Source: Ruegeria sp. PrR005 (GTDB taxonomy: Bacteria; Pseudomonadota; Alphaproteobacteria; Rhodobacterales; Rhodobacteraceae). From it: a stretch of 64,000 nucleotides of DNA. Location: assembly GCF_010500245.1 (NCBI RefSeq), contig NZ_JAAGOX010000011.1:248001-312000 (forward strand). The letters are read 5' to 3'. Position numbers and translations under genes: made by a program. The notes beneath the pieces are model-generated. The model was not told the origin of the DNA. It made no database searches and saw only the letters and a list, made by a program, of their open reading frames with translations. Positions 56,852 through 64,000 of this stretch are shown here, in pieces (positions within the stretch are counted from its first letter, which is position 1; each line of letters begins with the position of its first letter).

Positions 56852-58258
56852 ATGAATATTGACGGTTTGATCAAGGTGGCCCTCACCGGGCTTGCGTTAG
56901 CGTGGGGTCCGATTTCTGGACCAGCTTGGGCGCAGGATCTGCGTGTGGTCAAGAAGGGGATGGCCGAAACGCTGGATGTCCCGATGAACCGGGCCATCGT
57001 TGTCGAAAGCGAAACACCTTTCGCCGAACTGTCCATCGCAAATGCCGGCATCGCTGACATTTCGTCGCTTTCTGATCGCACAATCTATGTTCTGGGGAAA
57101 TCTCCCGGCCTGACGACGCTCACCCTGTTCGATGCTGGTGGCCGCCTGATCACCAACGTCAACGTCCGGGTCTCTGCCGACGTGACCGAATTCAAGGAGC
57201 GCCTGAAGCAGATCCTGCCAAACGAGCGGATCGAGGTGCGGACCGCTAACGATGGCATCGTGTTGTCGGGCACGGTTTCCAGTTCCGCGCGCCTGCAACG
57301 CGCCTTGGATCTTGCGGAACGCTATGCGCCCGAGCGGGTGTCGAACCTCATGAGCGTGGCGGGCGTTCAGCAAGTCATGCTCAAGGTGCGTTTCGCAGAG
57401 ATGCAGCGCGCCGTCTCCAAATCGCTGAGCGCATCGCTTGGCTTTAGTGGCGGCAATGCAATCGGCGGCCTGAACACGCTGAACAACCAACCCGCCCTGA
57501 CCAATGCGCTTGGCGGCAGCATACCTGTCGCGAACGACAATACCGGAGCTATTCTCTTTGGCTTCAGCGCCGGTGCAACCCAGGTGCGTCTGCTTCTCGA
57601 AGCACTGGAGCGCAAAGGTGTGGTGCGGACCCTGGCCGAGCCCAACCTGTCAGCCCTTTCAGGACAACAGGCAAAGTTCCTGGCAGGCGGTGAATACCCC
57701 ATCCCGGTTGCGCAGCGCGATGGACTGTTCTCGGTTGAATACAAGCCCTTCGGTGTGGAAATGTCTTTCATTCCGCGCGTGGTGGATGGCGATCTGATCA
57801 ATCTCGAACTTCTGGCGGCAGTGTCGTCTCTGGACCCCAGCAACTCAATCACCGTGAACGGCTTTAACGTCGCTGCGTTCCAGCGCCGTGAAACGTCGAC
57901 CACGGTCGAACTGCGGGATGGCGAAAGCTTTGCCATCGCGGGTCTGATCGAGGACGAGTTTCTGGACAACAACTCCCAGCTTCCCTGGATCGGCGACGTC
58001 CCGGTTCTGGGTGCGCTGTTCCGGAGCGCAAATTATCAGCGGTCGCAAACCGAGCTGGTGATTATCATCACGGCCCACCTGGTTTCGCCCACCCGGGGCG
58101 AAGCGCTGGCTCTGCCCACGGATCGCGTCAGACCGCCGAGCGAAACGGATCTCTTCCTGCGCGGCAAGACTGCACGTACGGAACGTGTGCGCAGTGGCGC
58201 CGCATCCGAGGTCGCAAGGCAGGATTTCAGCGGCTCGTACGGCTACGTGTTGGAGTGA
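56852..58258 (+). CDS. cpaC: Tad pilus outer-membrane secretin CpaC/RcpA
   Basis: 468 aa from the ATG at 56852 (GGCAGG upstream). A signal peptide cut after AWA near residue 28, the pilus-assembly N-terminal domain (LRVVKKGMAETLDVPMNRAIVVE), a BON-like part (IEVRTANDGIVLSGTVSS) and the secretin channel with VRFAEMQRAVSKSLS, VRTLAEPNLSALSGQQAKFLAGGEYPIPV and FAIAGLIEDEFLDNNSQLPWIGDVPVLGALF. Forms the outer-membrane pore. Confidence 0.95.
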   Translation: MNIDGLIKVALTGLALAWGPISGPAWAQDLRVVKKGMAETLDVPMNRAIVVESETPFAELSIANAGIADISSLSDRTIYVLGKSPGLTTLTLFDAGGRLITNVNVRVSADVTEFKERLKQILPNERIEVRTANDGIVLSGTVSSSARLQRALDLAERYAPERVSNLMSVAGVQQVMLKVRFAEMQRAVSKSLSASLGFSGGNAIGGLNTLNNQPALTNALGGSIPVANDNTGAILFGFSAGATQVRLLLEALERKGVVRTLAEPNLSALSGQQAKFLAGGEYPIPVAQRDGLFSVEYKPFGVEMSFIPRVVDGDLINLELLAAVSSLDPSNSITVNGFNVAAFQRRETSTTVELRDGESFAIAGLIEDEFLDNNSQLPWIGDVPVLGALFRSANYQRSQTELVIIITAHLVSPTRGEALALPTDRVRPPSETDLFLRGKTARTERVRSGAASEVARQDFSGSYGYVLE

Positions 58259-58274
58259 TCAAAGGATGAAACCG

Positions 58275-58901
58275 ATGCGGAAATGGTTTGTATGTCTGGG
58301 ATTGGCAGGGGCTGTTTCCGCCTGCGGCCTTGAAGCGGGTTACGAGGTAGATTCCGGTACCTTTGGCAATGCCACTCTGAATAACGTGCAGATGATGAAC
58401 GGCGAGCGCAGTTATGCGCAGACGCTGGCCGACCGGTTCGCGCGTGAAGTACCCACTCAGATAAACTTTGCCTTTGACAGCGCGCAGTTGGATGCAGCGG
58501 CGCAACAGACCCTGACCTTGCAAGCCGACTGGATCCGCCAGTTTCCAGAAGTACGATTCCGCGTCTACGGGCACACCGACGCCGTGGGCTCGAGCGGATA
58601 CAACAAGAGCCTTGGCATGCGCCGGGCACAGGCAGTCGTATCATTCTTCGCCAGCAGGGGAATCAGTCGCTCCCGTCTGGAAGCCGTTGTTTCTTATGGA
58701 GAAACACAACCCTTGGTCCCGACCAGCGACCGTGAACGGCGTAACCGCCGTACGGTCACTCAGGTCTCTGGCTTCGTGGACAAGCATCAGAACATTCTCG
58801 ACGGCAAATATGCCCAAGTCATTTACCGCGAGTACATCAAGAGCGCCGAACCGAAGACTTCGGTCAAGATTGAGGCAACTTCCAGCGCGTTCGAACAATA
58901 A
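58275..58901 (+). CDS. OmpA-domain lipoprotein in the Tad locus
   Basis: 208 aa from the ATG at 58275, chosen because AAGG lies at proper spacing; the ATG at 58266 touches that box. A lipoprotein signal with lipobox VSAC near residue 17. An OmpA C-terminal domain follows (NFAFDSAQLDAAAQQTL, YGHTDAVGSSGYN, SLGMRRAQAVVSFFASRGI, RERRNRRT), which binds peptidoglycan. It takes the place often held by the CpaD lipoprotein and may tie the secretin to the wall. Confidence 0.88.
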   Translation: MRKWFVCLGLAGAVSACGLEAGYEVDSGTFGNATLNNVQMMNGERSYAQTLADRFAREVPTQINFAFDSAQLDAAAQQTLTLQADWIRQFPEVRFRVYGHTDAVGSSGYNKSLGMRRAQAVVSFFASRGISRSRLEAVVSYGETQPLVPTSDRERRNRRTVTQVSGFVDKHQNILDGKYAQVIYREYIKSAEPKTSVKIEATSSAFEQ

Positions 58902-59095
58902 GGTTGAATCGGGCGGCATCGTCGCCCCATTCCCTACAATTGGTTCTTTTCGGCCCAAATCTCGCCCAACTTACCCGCGACATTGCTTCCAATAGGTGAC
59001 GTGCGACCAGAATCTCGGTCGCATGCGGGTAAAGACGGGCCAGAGTGCTTAACGGCATCTGCGTCTGCCTCCCGCCCCGTAAAGAGGATAAGGCA

Positions 59096-60334
59096 ATGAG
59101 CAGCGCAATGCCGCAACCGGAAACAACACCGATCCTGGCCTGTACGGTCAGCAGAGATGTGCAGAACTTCGACCTCTTGATCGAGGATATGGAAGCCGCG
59201 ATGGGGGAAAGCTGGGGCGACCTCGGCTTTGCCGAAGCGCTGGCGTTTTTCGGCCAGCCCGATGCGGAATCCCTGGAATTCATCGCACTCGCGATCGATT
59301 CCGACGACGAAGACAACCTTGTTCTGATGGGCGAGATCATTACCCAGGCCAAATCCCGCGGTATCAAGGTTATCCTGATCGCCGAAGACGTCACGCCGGC
59401 ATCCTTGCACCAGCTGCTGCGCAAGGGGGCGGACGAGTTTGTCCCCTACCCGCTGCCCGAAAGGGAATTGCAGTCGGCCATCGACCGGTTGAGTGAACCA
59501 GAACCGCAAGCGGAACAAACACATCACAACACGGCTCACCTGAACAAAGGCGCATCCCGCGAAGGCGCGCTGATTGTCGTTCAAGGCCTGGCAGGCGGCA
59601 CCGGTGCAACAACCATGGCCGTGAACCTGGCCTGGGAACTCGCCAACATCGGGGGCGAGGACGCGCCGCGCGTATGCCTGATAGACTTCGACATGCAATA
59701 TGGGTCGGTTTCGACCTATCTGGATCTGCCCCGCCGTGACGCCGTTTTTGAAATGCTGTCCGAGACCGCCAACATGGATGAAGAGGTGTTCGGTCAGGCG
59801 CTTCTGAGCTTTGAAAACAAGCTTCAGGTTCTGACGGCGCCGTCGGACATGGTGCCTCTGGATATCATCACGCCCGAAGACATCTCGCGCGTGCTCGAAA
59901 TGGCGCGGGCGCATTTCGACTATGTTGTCGTGGACATGCCCAAGACACTGGTGCAGTGGTCGGAAACGGTGCTTCAGGCCGCGCATGTCTATTTTGCGAT
60001 GATCGAGCTGGATATGCGGTCGGCTCAGAATGCGCTTCGGATGAAACGCGCGCTTCAGTCTGAAGACCTGCCGTTCAACAAGCTCCGTTTCGCGCTGAAC
60101 AAGGCGCCCAAGTTCACCGATCTGAGCGGCAAGAGCCGGGTAAAGCGGATGGGCGAATCCTTGGGGATTTCCATCGACCTGCAACTGCCAGACGGTGGAA
60201 AGCAAGTCACCCAGGGAGCGGATCATGGGCTGCCGCTGGCGTCCTCGGCGCCCAAGAATCCTTTGCGTCGCGAAATTGCCAAGCTCGCACAGTCGCTGCA
60301 CGAGCTGGGCCGCAACGACGCAAAAGCAGCCTGA
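59096..60334 (+). CDS. cpaE: Tad pilus localisation ATPase-like protein CpaE/TadZ
   Basis: 412 aa from the ATG at 59096 (AAGAGGATAAGG upstream). An N-terminal receiver-like domain (about 15-140, no clear phosphorylation site), then a MinD/ParA-like domain: QGLAGGTGATTMAVNLA near residue 165, CLIDFDMQYGSV and VVVDMPKTL. The usual Lys residues of the deviant Walker A (KGGxGKT) are replaced by Ala, as is known for atypical TadZ proteins. It directs the pilus machine to the cell pole. Confidence 0.92.
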   Translation: MSSAMPQPETTPILACTVSRDVQNFDLLIEDMEAAMGESWGDLGFAEALAFFGQPDAESLEFIALAIDSDDEDNLVLMGEIITQAKSRGIKVILIAEDVTPASLHQLLRKGADEFVPYPLPERELQSAIDRLSEPEPQAEQTHHNTAHLNKGASREGALIVVQGLAGGTGATTMAVNLAWELANIGGEDAPRVCLIDFDMQYGSVSTYLDLPRRDAVFEMLSETANMDEEVFGQALLSFENKLQVLTAPSDMVPLDIITPEDISRVLEMARAHFDYVVVDMPKTLVQWSETVLQAAHVYFAMIELDMRSAQNALRMKRALQSEDLPFNKLRFALNKAPKFTDLSGKSRVKRMGESLGISIDLQLPDGGKQVTQGADHGLPLASSAPKNPLRREIAKLAQSLHELGRNDAKAA

Positions 60335-60358
60335 ACACCATAGACGAGGGGGTCGAAC

Positions 60359-61798
60359 GTGTTTTCAAGATACAGGAAAACGGACAAGGCACAGCCAGTC
60401 GCGGCAATAGCCGCGCCGAAACAGGATATGCAGGCCGCGAAATCCGACGTCAAACAGTCCGCCAGCCTTCGCAAACCCGCGCAGAAGTCGGCGGCCGAAG
60501 CGCTCCCCTTGGATCGAGAGCGCAAGCGCAAGGAGCGGATGAGCGAGATTAAGATCGAGCTGCACCGCGATCTGCTTGAGAACCTGAACCTTGCCGCGCT
60601 GGAGCACGCGTCTGAGGCGGACCTTCGGTCCGAGATCACCGCGATCACCAACGAGATGCTTGAAACAAAAGGCATCGTGTTGAACCGCGACGACCGCGCG
60701 CAACTCAACAAAGAGCTGTATGACGAGGTCACCGGTCTTGGCCCCTTGGAAACCCTGCTCCAAGATGAATCCGTAAACGACATCTTGGTAAACGGTCCGC
60801 ACCAGATCTTTGTCGAACGGGCCGGCAAACTTCAACTGACCGACATCACGTTCAAGGATGAAAGGCACCTGCTGCGGATCATCGACAAGATCGTTTCGGC
60901 AGTGGGCCGCCGGGTTGATGAATCAAACCCCTATGTCGACGCCCGTCTGGCCGATGGCTCGCGCTTCAACGCGATGGTCCCGCCGATCGCGGTCGATGGT
61001 TCGCTGGTGTCGATCCGGAAATTCAAAAAGGACAAGCTGGGCATCGACGATCTGGTCAAGTTCGGCGCTTTCACCGAAGAGATGGCCGCCTATCTTCAGG
61101 CCGCCGTCGCCACCCGGCTGAACGTCATCGTGTCGGGCGGTACCGGTTCGGGCAAGACAACCACGTTGAACGCGCTGTCGAGCTTTATCGACAATTCCGA
61201 GCGTATCCTGACCATCGAGGATACGGCTGAACTCCAATTGCAACAGACCCATGTGGGCCGGATGGAAAGCCGCCCGCCGAACGTCGAGGGCAAGGGCGAG
61301 GTTTCCCCCCGCGACTGTCTGAAGAACGCGCTTCGGATGCGCCCCGACCGCATCATCGTCGGCGAAACCCGCGGCGAGGAAGTGATCGACATGTTGCAGG
61401 CCATGAACACTGGGCATGACGGGTCGATGACGACGATCCACGCCAACTCTGCCCGCGACGGGGTCAGCCGTCTGGAGAACATGATCGCCATGGCCGGGAT
61501 CGAGATGCCGATCAAGGCCGTGCGCAGCCAGATTTCAAGCGCCGTCAACCTGATCGTCCAGGCCAGCCGCCTTCAGGACGGCAGCCGCCGCATGACGTCG
61601 ATCACCGAGATCACCGGGATGGAGGGCGACGTCATCTCGATGCAGGAAATCTTCCGCTATCAGCGGGTGGGCCTGACCCCCGACAACAAGATCATCGGCC
61701 ATTTCACCGCCACCGGCGTGCGCAGCCATTTCTCGGAACGGTTCCGCATGTGGGGTTATGACCTGCCGGCTTCGATCTACGAACCGACCACCATGTAA
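60359..61798 (+). CDS. cpaF: Tad pilus secretion ATPase CpaF/TadA
   Basis: 479 aa with a GTG start at 60359, preceded by GAGGGGG. Type II/IV secretion ATPase: N-terminal domain to about residue 130, LNRDDRAQLNKELYDEVTGLGPLETLL, VNDILVNGP, Walker A GGTGSGKTTTLN near residue 260, the Asp box TIEDTAELQL, and Walker B with RPDRIIVGETRG. It powers both pilus extension and retraction in Tad systems. 24 bp after cpaE. Confidence 0.96.
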   Translation: MFSRYRKTDKAQPVAAIAAPKQDMQAAKSDVKQSASLRKPAQKSAAEALPLDRERKRKERMSEIKIELHRDLLENLNLAALEHASEADLRSEITAITNEMLETKGIVLNRDDRAQLNKELYDEVTGLGPLETLLQDESVNDILVNGPHQIFVERAGKLQLTDITFKDERHLLRIIDKIVSAVGRRVDESNPYVDARLADGSRFNAMVPPIAVDGSLVSIRKFKKDKLGIDDLVKFGAFTEEMAAYLQAAVATRLNVIVSGGTGSGKTTTLNALSSFIDNSERILTIEDTAELQLQQTHVGRMESRPPNVEGKGEVSPRDCLKNALRMRPDRIIVGETRGEEVIDMLQAMNTGHDGSMTTIHANSARDGVSRLENMIAMAGIEMPIKAVRSQISSAVNLIVQASRLQDGSRRMTSITEITGMEGDVISMQEIFRYQRVGLTPDNKIIGHFTATGVRSHFSERFRMWGYDLPASIYEPTTM

Positions 61799-61809
61799 GG
61801 AACCTGATC

Positions 61810-62778
61810 ATGGAACTAAGCGCCGAACCAATCATCTACGGCCTGATCTTTGTCGGGGTCCTCGTCTTGGTCGAGGGCCTTTACCTGGTGGCTTTTGGCA
61901 AATCCATCAGCCTTAACAGTCGGGTGAACCGCCGGCTTGAAATGCTCGACAAGGGGGCCGGTCGCGAACAGGTTCTGGAGCAACTCCGCAAGGAGATGCA
62001 ACAGCACATGAAATCGAAGTCGATCCCGCTGTACTCACTGCTGGCGGAAAAGGCGCAGAAAGCGGCGATCGCCTTCACCCCGCGCCAATTGATCATGATC
62101 ATGGTTCTTCTGGCCTGTATCGCCTTTGTCGGGCTCAGCGTCGGCACCCAGACCGAGGTCAAGATCCGCGTCGCCATCTCGGTCGCGATCGGTATTGGTG
62201 CGGTCTACATCTGGGTCAATCAGAAGGCCAAGAAGCGCCTAGGCATGATCGAGGAACAACTGCCAGACGCGGTGGAACTGATGGTGCGCTCCTTGCGTGT
62301 CGGCCACCCGTTCGTCTCGGCCATCCAGATCGTTGCCAAGGAATCGGAAGACCCGATTGCAACCGAATTCGGCATTATCGCGGACGAATCCGCCTATGGC
62401 CGCGAGATCGGCGAGGCGCTCAAGGAAATGGCCGAACGCCTGGACATGCAGGATCTGCGCTTCCTCGCGGTCGCGGTCACCATCCAGCAGCAATCGGGCG
62501 GCAACCTGGCCGAGGTGCTCGCGGGTCTGGCCAAGGTGATCCGCGCCCGTTTCCGCCTGTTCCGCAGGGTCAAGGCCATTACCGCCGAGGCGCAATGGTC
62601 GGGCAAGTTCCTGTCCGCCTTCCCTCTGGTCGCGCTCATGGTCATCCTGATTAACGACCCCGGCTATTATGACGGCGTGCAGGATCATGAACTGTTCATC
62701 CCCGCCTGTTTCGTCGTGGGCATCCTGCTGACCGTGAACCTGTTCGTCATGCGCATGCTGACCAACATCAAGGTGTGA
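61810..62778 (+). CDS. tadB: Tad pilus platform protein TadB
   Basis: 322 aa. A T2SSF domain near residues 170-295 (LPDAVELMVRSLRVGHPFVSAIQIVAKES), with an N-terminal helix (IIYGLIFVGVLVLVEGLYLVAFG), a middle pair and two C-terminal helices. Inner-membrane platform with TadC. 11 bp after cpaF. Confidence 0.95.
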   Translation: MELSAEPIIYGLIFVGVLVLVEGLYLVAFGKSISLNSRVNRRLEMLDKGAGREQVLEQLRKEMQQHMKSKSIPLYSLLAEKAQKAAIAFTPRQLIMIMVLLACIAFVGLSVGTQTEVKIRVAISVAIGIGAVYIWVNQKAKKRLGMIEEQLPDAVELMVRSLRVGHPFVSAIQIVAKESEDPIATEFGIIADESAYGREIGEALKEMAERLDMQDLRFLAVAVTIQQQSGGNLAEVLAGLAKVIRARFRLFRRVKAITAEAQWSGKFLSAFPLVALMVILINDPGYYDGVQDHELFIPACFVVGILLTVNLFVMRMLTNIKV

Positions 62779-62788
62779 GGAGATCGAC

Positions 62789-63769
62789 ATGGAATTGCTG
62801 AATACAGTGAACGATTTCATCACCGCCAACCTGGGTGAATTCGGACCTCTCATCGTGGTGGGCGGACTTGGTCTGTTCATGATCCTGTTGACCATCCCGA
62901 TGATGCTCAACCAGCCCGAAGACCCGCTCAAGAAGCTGAAGCGGGATCAAAATTCGAAAACGCCGCAGAAATCGAAAAAGGAACAGTTGCGCCAGGCTGG
63001 CCGCAACGAGCAGCTTCAACGTTTCGCAACCTTTCTTGAACCGCAGGACGCCGACCAGTTGTCGGCCATGCAACTGAAACTGCGGCAGGCCGGATACCAA
63101 TCCAAGGATGCGGTCCGCTTTTTCCATTTCGCCCAAATGGCTCTTGGCCTTGTCGGGCTGCTTCTGGGCGTCATCTATGTGACTGTCATCAACGGCGAGC
63201 AGAACTATGACGGTCAAGCGATGCTGATCCGTGTTCTCGGGCCCGGCGCCGTGGGATACTTCCTGCCCAAGTACTGGATCACCCGGCGGGTCGACACCCG
63301 CAAGGAGAACATCACACGCGCCTTTCCCGACGCGCTGGACATGATGCTGGTCTGCGTCGAAGCCGGCCAGTCCCTTGACCAATCGATCGTTCGGGTTGCG
63401 CGCGAGTTGCGCGCGTCCTATCCCGATCTGGCGGACGAATTCGAAATCGTCGCCTATGAGATGAAAGCGGGCAAGGAAAAGGACAAGGTCCTGCGCGACA
63501 TGGGGACCCGCTGCGGTGTGATCGACGTGTCCTCGTTTGTCACCGTGATGATCCAGTCATCCCAGTTTGGCACCTCAATCGCCGAGGCCCTGCGCGTCTA
63601 TGCCGGGGAAATGCGGGACAAGCGCGTCATGCGCGCGGAAGAGGCCGCAAACAAGTTGCCAACAAAAATGACACTTGCCACAATGATGCTGACCGTGCCG
63701 CCCTTGCTGATCATCCTTGTCGGCCCATCGGCAAAAGGTATCATGGATCTGGGTAACATGAGCAAATAA
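62789..63769 (+). CDS. tadC: Tad pilus platform protein TadC
   Basis: 326 aa. Same plan as TadB, with T2SSF near residues 180-305 (FPDALDMMLVCVEAGQSLDQSIVRVARE) and GTSIAEALRVYAGEMRDKRVMRAEE. The N-terminal helix is FGPLIVVGGLGLFMILLTIPMML. 10 bp after tadB; GAGGAG upstream of the ATG at 62789. Confidence 0.95.
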   Translation: MELLNTVNDFITANLGEFGPLIVVGGLGLFMILLTIPMMLNQPEDPLKKLKRDQNSKTPQKSKKEQLRQAGRNEQLQRFATFLEPQDADQLSAMQLKLRQAGYQSKDAVRFFHFAQMALGLVGLLLGVIYVTVINGEQNYDGQAMLIRVLGPGAVGYFLPKYWITRRVDTRKENITRAFPDALDMMLVCVEAGQSLDQSIVRVARELRASYPDLADEFEIVAYEMKAGKEKDKVLRDMGTRCGVIDVSSFVTVMIQSSQFGTSIAEALRVYAGEMRDKRVMRAEEAANKLPTKMTLATMMLTVPPLLIILVGPSAKGIMDLGNMSK

Positions 63770-63773
63770 CAAA

Positions 63774-64000
63774 ATGAAACAACAGGGTGGGCGACCTCCC
63801 ACACCGAATTTGTTGACAGCTATGGCCATCGTCGCGGCAGTGACGGTGGCCAGTTGCACGAAGGATGATGCAACAGCATTGCCAGACAACCCCTTCCCCC
63901 CTGGCGTCGACCATCGGAAAGAGGCGGTAAGTGGCGTCGAAGTAGGGCAACGACTGATGGCTGCGGGCGAATATGAACTTGCCTTGGACAGCTTTACGCG
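63774..64000 (+). CDS. tadD: TadD-like TPR lipoprotein, N-terminal part (partial)
   Basis: ATG at 63774, 4 bp after the tadC stop; the gene runs off the right edge after 75 codons. A signal with a lipobox VASC near residue 28, a short linker and then GQRLMAAGEYELALDSFTR, the start of a TPR helix pair. This fits TadD, the lipoprotein that helps secretin assembly. The ribosome site is weak, so translation may depend on tadC. Confidence 0.75.
   Translation, partial: MKQQGGRPPTPNLLTAMAIVAAVTVASCTKDDATALPDNPFPPGVDHRKEAVSGVEVGQRLMAAGEYELALDSFT

Overview
The window is 64 kb of GC-rich, densely coded chromosomal DNA that reads as a marine Rhodobacteraceae (Roseobacter-group, Ruegeria-like) alphaproteobacterium. 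The evidence is the zwf-edd-eda Entner-Doudoroff operon, a nitrogen-PTS ptsP next to lysC, a ctaC-ctaB-orf-ctaG-ctaE aa3-oxidase cluster running into SURF1 and thrC, and a Tad pilus locus with short roseobacter-type pilins. The organism call is inference from gene content and order; no search was run. There is no rRNA, tRNA, CRISPR array, insertion sequence, prophage or plasmid module that I can see. It is a core/housekeeping region with a few accessory patches.

Layout. 1-5.1 kb: end of a hotdog thioesterase; a DUF2235 hydrolase overlapping a lone molybdenum-hydroxylase large subunit (minus strand); a dienelactone hydrolase; a broken phytanoyl-CoA dioxygenase remnant. 5.4-12 kb: valS, an enoyl-CoA hydratase-like gene, a strictosidine-synthase-like beta-propeller gene, a hisC-type aminotransferase, a 59-aa membrane protein. 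12-14.3 kb: a glyoxylate-type aminotransferase and a ureohydrolase. 14.4-20.2 kb: an MsbA-type ABC exporter, then zwf-edd-eda on the minus strand behind a 790-bp AT-rich region carrying a GntR-like operator palindrome and facing DnaA-box-like sequences. 21-24.5 kb: ptsP and lysC. 24.7-31.2 kb: mostly small enzymes (SDR, DUF1178, Nudix, EcsC, GNAT, flavin reductase, hexapeptide acyltransferase) and a SulP transporter. 31.3-35.3 kb: an IalB-like secreted protein, mtnP, a LysE exporter, apt, a fasciclin protein and a DsrE-like periplasmic protein. 35.5-39.7 kb: FAD-linked dehydrogenase, metallo-hydrolase, acyl-CoA dehydrogenase, RimJ-type acetyltransferase. 39.7-46.7 kb: an overlapping minus-strand block from ctaC down to the M16 protease. 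46.8-53.9 kb: tldD, dprA, topA, scoAB. 54-64 kb: a lytic transglycosylase and the Tad pilus operon (two pilins, cpaB, cpaC, OmpA lipoprotein, cpaE, cpaF, tadB, tadC, start of tadD), which runs off the window.

How it works together: zwf-edd-eda turns glucose-6-phosphate into pyruvate and glyceraldehyde-3-phosphate; mtnP plus apt salvages adenine from methylthioadenosine; ctaB/ctaG/SURF1/the small CoxF-like protein build the heme a and CuB sites of the oxidase whose subunits II and III (ctaC, ctaE) are here, while subunit I (ctaD) is absent; the Tad genes form a type IVb pilus machine. The points most worth a second look are regulatory and structural: the GntR-like operator and DnaA-box pair upstream of zwf, a perfect FNR box between ctaC and tldD, tandem mini-pilins with Asp/Trp in place of the usual Glu/Tyr, repeated inverted-repeat units around 220-281 and 5102-5302, two triple-hairpin arrays between convergent genes, and an insert of different base composition inside valS. 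I did not find a clear new multigene system.
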